26,776 nt of DNA from Dactylosporangium aurantiacum (GTDB lineage Bacteria > Actinomycetota > Actinomycetes > Mycobacteriales > Micromonosporaceae): contig NZ_JNYJ01000075.1 in the NCBI RefSeq assembly GCF_000716715.1, positions 1 to 26,776 on the forward strand. Direction: 5' to 3'. The notes under the pieces were generated by a model that had not been told where the DNA came from, did no database searches, and was given only the letters and a program-made list of their open reading frames with translations. The position numbers were made by a program, and so were the translations under genes. Numbering within the stretch: position 1 is the stretch's first letter; each line of letters starts with the position of its first letter. Of this stretch, positions 1 through 7,518 are shown piece after piece.

Positions 1-84
1 CGCGGTGTCGCCACCCGCTTCGACAAGCTCGCCGTCCGGTACGAAGCCACCCTGCACATCGCCGCGATCAACGAATGGCTATGA
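1..84 (+). pseudogene. IS5-type transposase, C-terminal end only (cut by window edge)
   Basis: Frame 1 is open from the first base to a TGA at 82-84 and gives 27 residues that begin RGVATRFDKLAVRYEA and end INEWL. The pattern R-G-(V/I/L)-A-T-R-(F/Y)-D-K followed by Y-E-A and a hydrophobic helix is the usual C-terminus of IS5/IS427-group DDE transposases. The remainder lies outside the window, so it cannot be said whether the element is intact. The element end probably lies within about 10 bases after the stop, because the ccmC-like sequence on the opposite strand becomes recognisable from about base 93. The family call rests on motif memory only. Confidence 0.7.
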
Positions 85-92
85 CTTCGACA

Positions 93-446
93 CACGACCC
101 AGACGCCCCACGTCGCCCGGCCCCACAGTGCGCCCAGCGCGAGCGTCAGTGCGGCGGCGCCGACACCGACCTCGGCCGCGGCCCGCGCTACCCGGTCCCA
201 GGCGGCGTCGCGGTGCAGCAGGTATCCGCCGCCGGCGACCAGCACGGTCAGAAACGCCAGGTACGCCGTCCAGGCGGTCGGCACGTGCAGGTACATGAGC
301 CGTTGCGCCGGCCCTTGGCCGTCGTCCGTGGGAGCCACCACGAGGGCGGTCAGCAGCCCGGCTGCGCCCAGCCCACCGGCAGCCCAGCCGAGGTCGCGCC
401 GCGCCCGGCCGGCGTGGCGTGACCGGTTCGTCGTCTGTGTCGTCAT
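93..446 (-). pseudogene. ccmC: Truncated CcmC-like haem handling protein (cytochrome c maturation)
   Basis: Reading leftwards from an ATG at 446-444, preceded by the strong ribosome site GAAGGAG eight bases upstream, gives about 118 residues typical of the CcmC/CcmF/CcsA haem-handling superfamily. There is a first membrane helix (GLGAAGLLTALVVAP), the hallmark RLMYLHVPTAW, a second helix, then a third helix leading into LWGRATWGVWVV. In CcmC the next residues complete the tryptophan-rich motif (W-x-W-D-x-R-L-T). Here the homology stops and the frame runs into transposase antisense sequence. The protein is therefore broken at its haem-binding motif and lacks about half its length. It diverges from the cytochrome operon, which fits a former role in cytochrome c maturation. 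Family assignment is fairly firm; the exact subfamily is less so. Confidence 0.75.
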
Positions 447-604
447 GCGCCGCTCCTTCGGGTGACACCGCCCGGGCGAGACCGCCCGTCGAGCGGCCGC
501 TTCCCCGCCGCCGCGCCTTCAAACGGCCTCGTCGCCGTTTGCGGCATTGTGTTTAGCCGCACCGCGGCAGGGAAGTCGAGCGGGCGTCGGAGGGAGGCCA
601 TACG
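447..604. promoter_or_regulatory. Divergent intergenic region between ccmC remnant and ctaC
   Basis: These 158 bases separate two divergent starts and must hold the promoter of the nine-gene respiratory operon, and formerly that of ccmC. A slightly AT-richer patch lies around 530-556 (GCCGTTTGCGG then CATTGTGTTTAG), about 55-75 bases before the ctaC start. It is a plausible core promoter position, but no convincing -35/-10 pair can be named. The ctaC ribosome site GGAGGGAGG sits at about 590-598. The promoter role is inferred from gene layout. Confidence 0.4.
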
Positions 605-1597
605 GTGCGTCGCAGCCTGCGCACGCTACCGGTCCTGGCGGGCGCGCTCGCCGGCCTGGCCGCGTGCTCGAACGGTCCACAGTCGACACTGGACGCATCA
701 GGATTCGGCGCCCGGCAGGTCGAAGGCCTGTGGTGGCTGATGTTCTGGATCTCGGTGTGCGTCTTCGTCGAGGTGATGACGCTGTTCGGCTGGGCGCTGT
801 GGCGCCGACGCCGGGAGACGGTGCGCGTCCGGGGCGGAGATGCGACCCGGTTCGTCGGTATTCTGGGCGTGGCCATACCGCTCGTCATCCTTTCGGTGGT
901 GTACGGGACCGGTCTGATGACGCTCGACGCCATCGCCAACCCCTCCAGGGCGGCCGCGACCGTGGAGGTGGTCGGCCACCAGTGGTGGTGGGAGGTGCGG
1001 TATCCGGACCGTCCCGGTGCGGTGACCGCCAACGAGGTGCACATCCCGGTCGGTGAGGCGGTGCGGGTCCGGCTGCGCTCGGCGGACGTGCAGCACAGCT
1101 TCTGGGTGCCCCAGCTCATGCCCAAGACCGACCTGTACCCTGGCAAGCCGAACGAGACATGGCTGAAGGCCGCGCGGGTGGGCACCTTCCGCGGCCAATG
1201 CGCCGAGTACTGCGGCGATCAGCACGCATACATGGCGCTGCAGGTCGTCGCGCAGTCCCGGGCTGACTTCGACGCCTGGCTCGCCGACATCGCCGCACCG
1301 GCTCCTGCTCGCCTCACCGCTGCCCAGCAGCGCGGACGGGCGGTCTTCCTCAACGGTTCCTGCGCGGCCTGTCACACCGTTCGCGGCACGCGGGCCGATG
1401 GCACCGTCGGCCCCGACCTCACCAATCTCGCGTCACGGTGGAGCGTCGGCGCCGGTGCGGCACCCAACGACCGCGGGCATCTCGGCGGCTGGGTGGTCAA
1501 CTCGCAGACGATCAAGCCCGGCAACCGTATGCCACCCCAGCCGGTCGCCGCTCAAGAGCTGCCCGACCTGCTCGACTATCTGCAAACCCTGCGCTGA
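605..1597 (+). CDS. ctaC: caa3-type cytochrome c oxidase subunit II fused to cytochrome c
   Basis: This is the electron-entry subunit of a haem-copper oxidase. The GTG start follows GGAGGGAGG. The 330-residue product starts with a lipoprotein signal (lipobox LAAC, Cys21), followed by two membrane helices (about 41-66 and 84-107) and the cupredoxin domain with GHQWWWE near 124-130. All CuA ligands are present: His164, Cys199, Glu201, Cys203, His207 and Met210. From about residue 238 a class I cytochrome c domain follows, with CAACH at 253-257 and a likely Met309 haem ligand. Most actinobacterial CtaC proteins lack this fused cytochrome, so the enzyme is of the caa3 type. It should take electrons directly or through the mono-haem lipoprotein encoded downstream. 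It is the first gene of the operon, and ctaD follows after 25 bases. Confidence 0.95.
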   Translation: MRRSLRTLPVLAGALAGLAACSNGPQSTLDASGFGARQVEGLWWLMFWISVCVFVEVMTLFGWALWRRRRETVRVRGGDATRFVGILGVAIPLVILSVVYGTGLMTLDAIANPSRAAATVEVVGHQWWWEVRYPDRPGAVTANEVHIPVGEAVRVRLRSADVQHSFWVPQLMPKTDLYPGKPNETWLKAARVGTFRGQCAEYCGDQHAYMALQVVAQSRADFDAWLADIAAPAPARLTAAQQRGRAVFLNGSCAACHTVRGTRADGTVGPDLTNLASRWSVGAGAAPNDRGHLGGWVVNSQTIKPGNRMPPQPVAAQELPDLLDYLQTLR

Positions 1598-1622
1598 ACC
1601 GCCGGCCGAGACCAGGAGCCTC

Positions 1623-3539
1623 ATGCCAGTCAGCACCAGCCAACCTCAGTCCTTGCCGGACGCGCAGGCGGTCGAGGAGCTCGAGCGCGAGTGGCACGAG
1701 CGCCCGTCGTTGCGCACGTGGTTCAGCACTGTGGACCACAAGCGGATCGGCCGCCGGTACATGGTCACCGCCGGGGTGTTCTTCATCTTCGCCGGCGTCG
1801 ACGCGATGGTCATCCGGACCCAGCTGGCCCGCCCCGGCGGCGAGCTGTTGACGCCGGAGACCTACAACCAGCTGTTCACGGTGCACGGCACTGCGATGAT
1901 CTTCTTTTTCGCCACGCCGATGTTCTTCGGCTTCGGCAACTTCCTGGTGCCGTTGCTGATCGGTGCGCGGGACATGGCTTTTCCCCGCCTCAACGCGTTC
2001 GGGTACTGGGTGTTCGTGCTCGCCGGCGTGATCCTGTTCAGCAGCCAGCTCGCGCATGCCGCGCCGACGGGAGGCTGGTTCGGCTACGTGCCGCTGACCA
2101 CCCGGCCATACACCCCTGGGATCGGGCTCAACGTGTACTCGCTGAGCCTGCTGTTCCTCGGTGTGTCGACGACGATCGGCGCGATCAACTTCATCGTCAC
2201 GGCCTTGAAGCTACGGGCGCCCGGCATGTCGCTCAACCGGGTGCCGCTGTTCGTCTGGGCGATCGTCGGTACGTCCTTCATGGTGATCTTCGCGCTGCCG
2301 GCCCTGAATGTCGCCAACGCGATGCTGTTCCTGGACCGTCGCTTCGGGACGCACTTCTTCGATCCGTCCCACGGCGGCAGCGTGTTGCTGTGGCAGCATC
2401 TGTTCTGGATCTTCGGTCATCCCGACGTCTACATCATCGTCATGCCGGCGCTGGGCATCGTCTCGCAGGTGCTGCCGGCATTCTGCCGCCGCGGCGTGGT
2501 CGGCTACCCCCTGCTGGTGCTGTCGATCGTCACCATTTCGATCATCTCCTTCGGGGTGTGGGTGCACCACATGTTCGCCACTGGCCTGCCGCAACTGTCG
2601 TACAGTTTCTTCAGCGCGGCGAGCACCTTCATCACGATTCCATCCGGCATCCAGATATTCGCCTGGCTCGCCACCATGCTGCGCGGCAAAATCGTGCCGC
2701 GGGTGCCGTTCCTGTTCATCGCCGGATTCATCGTCACGTTCGTCCTCGGCGGGTTCACCGGCGTCATGTTCGCCATCACCGCCTTCGACCAGCAGGTGAC
2801 CGACTCGTACTTCGTCGTCGCCCACTTCCACTACGTGCTCTTCGGCGGCGCGGTCTTCCCGATGATCGCCGGGATCTACTACTGGCTGCCGAAGTTCACC
2901 GGGCGGATGTTCAACGAACGGCTCGGCCGCTGGGCATTCTGGCTGATCTTCATCGGCTTCAACACCACGTTCTTCCCGATGCACATTTCCGGTCTGCTCG
3001 GGATGCCGCGCCGGGTGTACAGCTACCCCGCCGGACTCGGCTGGGATCCGTGGAATCTCATCGCCACCATCGGCGCGTACATCCTCGCCATCGGCCTGTT
3101 CCTGGTCCTAACCGGGGTGATCCATACCGTGCGCCGTGGCCGGCCCGCGGGGGAGAACCCCTGGGACGCCGACACGCTGGAGTGGTCAACGTTGTCGCCG
3201 CCACGCCCGTACAACTTCCAGGTCATCGCCCAAGTCCACAGCGTGCACCCACTGTGGGACAAACGCAGCCGCGCATCGCTGGCGACCGGCGAGGTCCTGC
3301 CCGGCCATCGCACGGTGACCAGCAGTGAACTCGACGGCCAGGAACCGCGCGTCATCGAGATGCCCGAGGCATCCCTGCTGCCCCTGGTCACCGCGCTGGG
3401 CATCCTCGTCGTCGTGCTCGGCCTACTGGCAGGCTGGTACTGGGTGTCACTGGCCGGTGCGCTGGTGATCCTCGGGACGCTCGCGCGCTGGCTGTGGCCA
3501 CCACAGCGCTCTGCCGAAGAGGCGGGGGTGGCCCGGTGA
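1623..3539 (+). CDS. ctaD: Cytochrome c oxidase subunit I (haem a / haem a3-CuB core)
   Basis: This is the catalytic subunit, which reduces O2 and pumps protons. The ATG at 1623 follows CCAGGAGCC and gives 638 residues with about twelve helices plus a C-terminal pair. Metal ligands are complete: His88 (haem a), His266 with Tyr270 (GHPDVY, CuB and the cross-linked Tyr), His315-His316 (CuB), and His401 and His403 in HFHYV (a3 and a). The D-channel entry Asp117 (ARDMAFPRLN) is present. Two departures from classical A1 oxidases stand out. The usual Glu of GHPEVY is Asp268, and the K-channel Lys of (S/T)GIK(I/V)F is Gln344 (PSGIQIF). From memory, alternative CoxN-like oxidases share these changes. 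The C-terminal part (about 540-638) has an extra helix pair. The stop overlaps the ctaE start (GTGA). Confidence 0.96.
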   Translation: MPVSTSQPQSLPDAQAVEELEREWHERPSLRTWFSTVDHKRIGRRYMVTAGVFFIFAGVDAMVIRTQLARPGGELLTPETYNQLFTVHGTAMIFFFATPMFFGFGNFLVPLLIGARDMAFPRLNAFGYWVFVLAGVILFSSQLAHAAPTGGWFGYVPLTTRPYTPGIGLNVYSLSLLFLGVSTTIGAINFIVTALKLRAPGMSLNRVPLFVWAIVGTSFMVIFALPALNVANAMLFLDRRFGTHFFDPSHGGSVLLWQHLFWIFGHPDVYIIVMPALGIVSQVLPAFCRRGVVGYPLLVLSIVTISIISFGVWVHHMFATGLPQLSYSFFSAASTFITIPSGIQIFAWLATMLRGKIVPRVPFLFIAGFIVTFVLGGFTGVMFAITAFDQQVTDSYFVVAHFHYVLFGGAVFPMIAGIYYWLPKFTGRMFNERLGRWAFWLIFIGFNTTFFPMHISGLLGMPRRVYSYPAGLGWDPWNLIATIGAYILAIGLFLVLTGVIHTVRRGRPAGENPWDADTLEWSTLSPPRPYNFQVIAQVHSVHPLWDKRSRASLATGEVLPGHRTVTSSELDGQEPRVIEMPEASLLPLVTALGILVVVLGLLAGWYWVSLAGALVILGTLARWLWPPQRSAEEAGVAR

Positions 3540-4165
3540 GCGAGTCGGCCATTGACACCGCCCGGCAGGCGATGCGACCCCGGGCCCTGGAGACCGAGAT
3601 GCCGTCCGGCCGCACGACCGGCTGGTGGGGCATGATCCTGTTCGTCACCACGGAGGCGACCGTCTTCGCGGCGCTGTTCGGCAGCTACTTCTACGTCCGG
3701 TTCCAATCCGGCGGCCAGTGGCCACCGCCCGGCATCGAACCGCCCGGCCTGCTCCGTCCGATCATCATGTCGGTGCTGCTGCTGCCGAGCAGCCTGCCGG
3801 TGATGTGGGCCGAGCGCGGCATCCGCAAGGGACAGCGGTGGCGGCTGCGCGCGGGCCTCGCCATCACGCTCGTGCTCGGCATCGCGTTCCTCGGCATGCA
3901 GGTGCTGGAGTACTCCAGCGAGCTCAAGAAGTACACGTTCACCACCAACGCCTACGGATCGCTGTTCTACAGCATCACCACCTTCCACGGATTCCACGTC
4001 ACCGTCGGCCTGATCATGGTCGGCTGGCTGCTTGCCGCCTCGCTGCGCGGCAGCTTCGGCTACAAACGCCACGAGCGGGTGCGGCTCACGGCCATCTACT
4101 GGCACTTCGTCGACATCGTCTGGGCGGCCATCGTGCTGTGCCTCTACCTTTCGCCGAGGCTGTGA
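3536..4165 (+). CDS. ctaE: Cytochrome c oxidase subunit III
   Basis: This is a membrane subunit of the caa3-type oxidase that stabilises subunit I. The GTG start at 3536 overlaps the ctaD stop. An upstream in-frame ATG at 3494 lies inside ctaD and would add an unconvincing Arg/Gly-rich leader. The 209-residue product has the five-helix short form of subunit III. WWGMILFVTTEATVFAALFGSYFY near the N-terminus contains the conserved Glu. FYSITTFHGFHVTVGLIMV is the signature helix with HGxHV, and the last helix ends YWHFVDIVWAAIVLCLYL. It is translationally coupled to ctaD upstream and to the next gene, whose ATG shares the last base of this stop codon. Confidence 0.95.
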   Translation: MSESAIDTARQAMRPRALETEMPSGRTTGWWGMILFVTTEATVFAALFGSYFYVRFQSGGQWPPPGIEPPGLLRPIIMSVLLLPSSLPVMWAERGIRKGQRWRLRAGLAITLVLGIAFLGMQVLEYSSELKKYTFTTNAYGSLFYSITTFHGFHVTVGLIMVGWLLAASLRGSFGYKRHERVRLTAIYWHFVDIVWAAIVLCLYLSPRL

Positions 4166-4563
4166 TGAGCGCCTCCATGCCGTCACCACGGGCCAGGAAG
4201 GCCGGCGCCCTGATCATGTGGTTCGCCGTCCTCGGCGGCGCATTGGCCTGGACCGCGCACCTGTTCGTCGCCTGGGGGACCGACGAGCTCACCTGCCGAT
4301 CCGGTCATACCAGCATCGGCCCGGTCCCCGTCCAGGCGGTGGTCGCCGCCGGTGTGGTCCTGCCGGCACTGGTCACGGTGGCCGCGATGTGGACGGCGTG
4401 GCGGGCTTGGCGCCGGCTGTCCGGGCGTGGTCGTGGCGATGATCCGCGGACCGAGCGCGCTGGTCTGCTCGCGCTGCTCGGCCTGTGCGCGGACGGGCTG
4501 TTCCTGATCATCATTCTGGCCGGTGGCGCGGCCCTGCTGGTGTTTCCGCCATGCCAGTCGTAG
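4165..4563 (+). CDS. Small three-helix membrane protein of the oxidase operon
   Basis: The 132-residue product is of no family I can name firmly. The ATG shares one base with the ctaE stop, and the 3' end overlaps ctaG by 13 bases, so it is co-translated with the oxidase genes. Three hydrophobic segments are visible: about 14-35 (MWFAVLGGALAWTAHLFVAWG), about 55-76, and about 98-128. Single cysteines lie in the first loop (ELTCRSG) and three residues from the C-terminus (PPCQS). Proteins with a W-F/L-x-x-L-G-x-x-x-A-W-x-x-H-L first helix occur in alternative cox operons of other bacteria. It does not resemble mycobacterial CtaF. Its position suggests an accessory or assembly subunit; the two cysteines could form a bond or bind metal, but this is inference. 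Confidence 0.8.
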   Translation: MSASMPSPRARKAGALIMWFAVLGGALAWTAHLFVAWGTDELTCRSGHTSIGPVPVQAVVAAGVVLPALVTVAAMWTAWRAWRRLSGRGRGDDPRTERAGLLALLGLCADGLFLIIILAGGAALLVFPPCQS

Positions 4564-5420
4564 CGCACCTGGCGCACGGCCCTGACGCCGCGGGCGAGCG
4601 CTGGTCGCAGGTGCTGTGCATCGCGGCGCTCGCGGTCGTCGCGGCAGCGTACGGCCGGGGCGTGCACGAGCTGTGGCTGCGCCGGGGTGCCGGGGCGGTG
4701 GTGTCCCGGACGCGAGCCGGCTCGTTCGGTGCCGGGCTGCTGCTGGTCGCCTTCGCGCTGTATGGACCGGTGCATGAGCTGGCCGAGCGGTCGTTCGCCG
4801 GACACATGGTCCAGCACATGCTGCTCATGCTGGCGGCGGCGCCGCTGCTGGCGTTTGGAGGTGCCGGCCTGCCGCTGCTGCTGGCCGTACCGCCGTCGGG
4901 ACGGCGACTGGCGGCGCGCGTGCGGGCCAGCGCACCCGTTCGGTGGCTGCGCCGCCCCACGAACCTCCTCCTGGCCGCTGGCGGGCTGCACAGCGCGGTG
5001 CTGTGGTTCTGGCACCTGCCGCTGCCGTATGTCGCGGCCGAAAAGCATCCGGCGGTGCACGGCGCCGAACACGCCAGCCTGCTCGGCGCGGCGTGGCTGC
5101 TGTGGTCGACGGTGCTCAGTCCCGGGGTACACCGCGTTCGGGGGCCTCTGGCGTTCCTGTCGCTGTTCGCCACCGGCATGCCGGCCGCCGCACTCGGTGC
5201 CGTCCTCACCCTCGCGCCGCGACCGGTCTACCCGCCAGGAACGCTCGCGCCGGCGGCTCCGCTGCGCGACCAGCAACTGGCCGGGCTGATCATGTGGGTG
5301 CCGATGGACGTGGTGATGGGCGCGGTGGCCGTGACGCTGTTCCTCAGCTGGCTGCGCGATCTGGAGCGGCGGCATCCGGCCGGCGCGCCGTCCCCTGTCG
5401 CGGAGGAGGTCCCCTTGTGA
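4551..5420 (+). CDS. ctaG: CtaG-type (caa3) oxidase assembly factor
   Basis: This is a polytopic membrane protein of the caa3_CtaG family, implicated in copper delivery and assembly of the caa3 oxidase. The ATG at 4551 lies within the preceding gene. The 289-residue product has about seven hydrophobic helices. Family hallmarks are a first-helix YGRGVHELWLR, then ALYGPVHELAERSFAGHMVQHMLLM with its row of His residues, LWFWHLPLPYVAAE, HGAEHASLLGAAWLLW, and a late GLIMWVPMDVVM. The His and Met residues are those expected for copper handling. It is distinct from the Cox11-type protein also called CtaG in proteobacteria. Its location between subunit III and a cytochrome c gene supports a dedicated role for this oxidase. 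Confidence 0.92.
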   Translation: MPVVAHLAHGPDAAGERWSQVLCIAALAVVAAAYGRGVHELWLRRGAGAVVSRTRAGSFGAGLLLVAFALYGPVHELAERSFAGHMVQHMLLMLAAAPLLAFGGAGLPLLLAVPPSGRRLAARVRASAPVRWLRRPTNLLLAAGGLHSAVLWFWHLPLPYVAAEKHPAVHGAEHASLLGAAWLLWSTVLSPGVHRVRGPLAFLSLFATGMPAAALGAVLTLAPRPVYPPGTLAPAAPLRDQQLAGLIMWVPMDVVMGAVAVTLFLSWLRDLERRHPAGAPSPVAEEVPL

Positions 5421-5809
5421 GATGGCAGCATCTGCGCGGCCTTGTTCCGGCGGTGGCCACGGTGGCGCTGCTCGGACTGCCGGCGGCCTGCAGCACCTTG
5501 CCGAGCCCGCCACCGGTGGAGGTTCACGACGGCGACCCGGCTCGCGGCGCCCGGCTGATCAGCCAGTACGGCTGCGGCTCCTGCCATACGGTGCCCGGCG
5601 TCCGCGGCGCCGACGGGCTCGTCGGCCCGCCCCTGACGCGGTTCGGAAGCCGCTCCTACATCGCCGGCGAGCTGGTCAACAACGGACCCAACCTGCAGCA
5701 CTGGATTCGCGAGCCGCAGCAGGTCGAGCCCGGCACCGCGATGCCGGACCTCGGGGTCTCCGAGACCGACGCCAGAGACATCGCCGCCTACCTGTTCAGC
5801 CTCGACTGA
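5417..5809 (+). CDS. Mono-haem c-type cytochrome lipoprotein
   Basis: The GTG start at 5417 overlaps the ctaG stop and is served by GGAGGAGG at about 5402-5409. The 130-residue product has a lipoprotein signal (LPAAC, Cys25), a short Pro-rich linker and a class I cytochrome c domain. CGSCH lies at 53-57, and a distal Met sits in GTAMPDLG near residue 107. It is probably tethered to the outer face of the membrane. There it could shuttle electrons from QcrC to the cytochrome domain of CtaC, or supply the oxidase from elsewhere. The canonical actinobacterial bcc-aa3 supercomplex needs no separate cytochrome c, so its presence between the oxidase and bcc genes is informative. The cytochrome assignment is firm; the exact partner is inferred. 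Confidence 0.93.
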   Translation: MRWQHLRGLVPAVATVALLGLPAACSTLPSPPPVEVHDGDPARGARLISQYGCGSCHTVPGVRGADGLVGPPLTRFGSRSYIAGELVNNGPNLQHWIREPQQVEPGTAMPDLGVSETDARDIAAYLFSLD

Positions 5810-5833
5810 GCTGCCATCCGGAGGGAGAGCACC

Positions 5834-6649
5834 ATGCCGACAGCCGCCGCGCGGCGTCGCCGGCTGCGCGGGGCCGGCGCTGCACTGGGACTGGCCGCCG
5901 TCACCGCACTGGTCGTGCCGCCGCTGCCGGTGCTCGCCGCGCCGTCGCCGTCCGTACCGGCGCCGAGCTCCTCACCATCCGGGTCGCCGCCGTCTTCGGG
6001 GGGTGACGGGCGTGGCGAACTGCTGTACGGCCGCGCGTGCGCCAGCTGCCACGGATACCAGGGTGAGGGCACACAGCGCGGACCGACGCTCGCCGGGGTC
6101 GGGCCGGCGTCGGTCGACTTCCAGCTCAGCACCGGCCGCATGCCGCTGAACCGCGAGAAGGATCCGAACGTGCACCAGCAGCCCGCCTTCTCCGCGGACG
6201 ACATCCGTGCCCTCGTCGATCACGTGGCCGCCTTCCCGCCCGGCGGCGGGCCCGCGATTCCACAGGTCCAGCCGGGCGATCCGCGCGCTGGCCGGGAGCT
6301 GTACCTCACGTACTGCTCGGCGTGCCACTCCGCCACCGGTGTGGGCGCGACGCTGAACAACGGCCGGTTCGCCCCGTCGTTGTTCCGGGCCACGCCGGTG
6401 CAGGTCGGCGAGGCGATACGGGTCGGGCCGGGCCTCATGCCGGCGTTCGGGCCGGCTGCGCTGTCCGACGGCGACGTGGATGCGATCGCCGGATACGTCG
6501 GGGTCCTGCAGGGTGACTACGGCGATCTCGATCGCGGCGGGTTCTGGCTGTGGCGTCTCGGCCCGTTCCCTGAGGGCGTGGTCGCCTGGCTGGTCGGCAT
6601 GGGTGTACTGCTGCTCGGGGCCAGGCTGTTGGGGAGCAGGGTCCGATGA
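5834..6649 (+). CDS. qcrC: Di-haem cytochrome c subunit of the bcc menaquinol reductase
   Basis: This is the cytochrome cc subunit of the bcc complex (cytochrome c1 equivalent). The ATG at 5834 follows GGAGGGAG, and the product has 271 residues. An Arg-rich N-terminus and hydrophobic signal/anchor (about 12-36) lead into a Pro/Ser-rich linker. Two haem c domains follow, with CASCH at 69-73 and CSACH at 161-165, and Met residues in GRMPL and GLMPAFG are the likely distal ligands. A C-terminal helix (about 247-267) anchors it. The length matches QcrC of other actinobacteria. The stop overlaps the qcrA start (ATGA). The gene order qcrC-qcrA-qcrB is canonical, but upstream of it stands an oxidase set with its own fused cytochrome rather than ctaE alone. 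Confidence 0.95.
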   Translation: MPTAAARRRRLRGAGAALGLAAVTALVVPPLPVLAAPSPSVPAPSSSPSGSPPSSGGDGRGELLYGRACASCHGYQGEGTQRGPTLAGVGPASVDFQLSTGRMPLNREKDPNVHQQPAFSADDIRALVDHVAAFPPGGGPAIPQVQPGDPRAGRELYLTYCSACHSATGVGATLNNGRFAPSLFRATPVQVGEAIRVGPGLMPAFGPAALSDGDVDAIAGYVGVLQGDYGDLDRGGFWLWRLGPFPEGVVAWLVGMGVLLLGARLLGSRVR

Positions 6650-7518
6650 GCGGCGAACTGCAGCCCATGGCGGGCGAGCGCGGAGCGGTCCGCCGCATCC
6701 GAGTGGCATTCATCGTTACCATCCTGGGCGCCGTGGGGTTCGCCACGTCGTACGTGATGGGCGGCAATACCCAGTGGCTGGGGGTGAGTCTCGCGGCCGC
6801 CCTGGCCGGCCTGGCCTACGGCTTCGCGGTCTGGGGCCGCAAGCTGCTGACCAAGGGCGGCTACGTCGAACCACGGCCCGCTCTGGCGGCGTCACAGGAG
6901 GAGGAGGCGCTGCTGGCCGACGCGGCCGGTGGCCCGCAGAGCCCGGTGCGCCGCCGCGGGCTGGTCGGCCTGCTCCTCACCGCGACGGCATCGCTCGGCA
7001 TCGCCGCGCTGTTTCCACTGCGGTCGCTGCTGGCCTTCCGGCTACCCGATCCGGTCACCCAGCTACGGCGCACGGTGTGGCGGCAGGGTGGGCTCCGCCT
7101 GGTGACCCCTGAGGGGCAGCCGGTACGGGCGGAAGACGTGACCGAGGACAGCATCAGGATCGTGGTGCCGGAAGGCCACCGCCGCGACGGAGACGCACCG
7201 GCGTTCGTCGTCCGGCTCGACCCGGCCCGCCTGCGGCGGCCACCCAGCGGCGGCTCGGTCGACGGCGGGGTGGTGGCCTACTCACTGCTGTGCACCCACG
7301 CGGGCTGCCCGGTGGCACTGTACGAGGAGGGCACCGGCCGGATGCTGTGCCCGTGCCACCAGTCGGCGTTCGACCTGCGCGACGGTGCACGCCCGATCGC
7401 CGGACCGGCCGCCCGGCCGCTGCCCGGTCTGCCGTTGGAGGTCGACGACGAGGGCTACCTACGGGCCCGGGGCGACTTCACCGCCCCGCCCGGGGCCGGC
7501 TTCTGGAGCCTGCCGTGA
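6646..7518 (+). CDS. qcrA: Rieske [2Fe-2S] subunit of the bcc complex
   Basis: This is the iron-sulfur subunit of the menaquinol:cytochrome c reductase, 290 residues. As in other actinobacteria it has three N-terminal membrane segments (about 18-40, 44-66 and 104-125) instead of one. The Rieske fold follows. The cluster box CTHAGC supplies Cys216 and His218, and CPCHQS supplies Cys235 and His238; Cys221 and Cys237 are placed for the stabilising disulfide. A normal Gly/Pro-rich end (GPAARPLPGLPLEVDDEGYL) follows. The ATG overlaps the qcrC stop and the TGA overlaps the qcrB GTG, so translation of all three bcc subunits is coupled. All key residues are intact, so it is expected to be functional. 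Confidence 0.96.
   Translation: MSGELQPMAGERGAVRRIRVAFIVTILGAVGFATSYVMGGNTQWLGVSLAAALAGLAYGFAVWGRKLLTKGGYVEPRPALAASQEEEALLADAAGGPQSPVRRRGLVGLLLTATASLGIAALFPLRSLLAFRLPDPVTQLRRTVWRQGGLRLVTPEGQPVRAEDVTEDSIRIVVPEGHRRDGDAPAFVVRLDPARLRRPPSGGSVDGGVVAYSLLCTHAGCPVALYEEGTGRMLCPCHQSAFDLRDGARPIAGPAARPLPGLPLEVDDEGYLRARGDFTAPPGAGFWSLP

Noticed and set aside
7290..7514. Upstream start for qcrB at 7290
   Set aside because: It would place 75 Arg/Pro-rich residues inside qcrA; the GTG at 7515 overlapping the qcrA stop gives the standard N-terminus.
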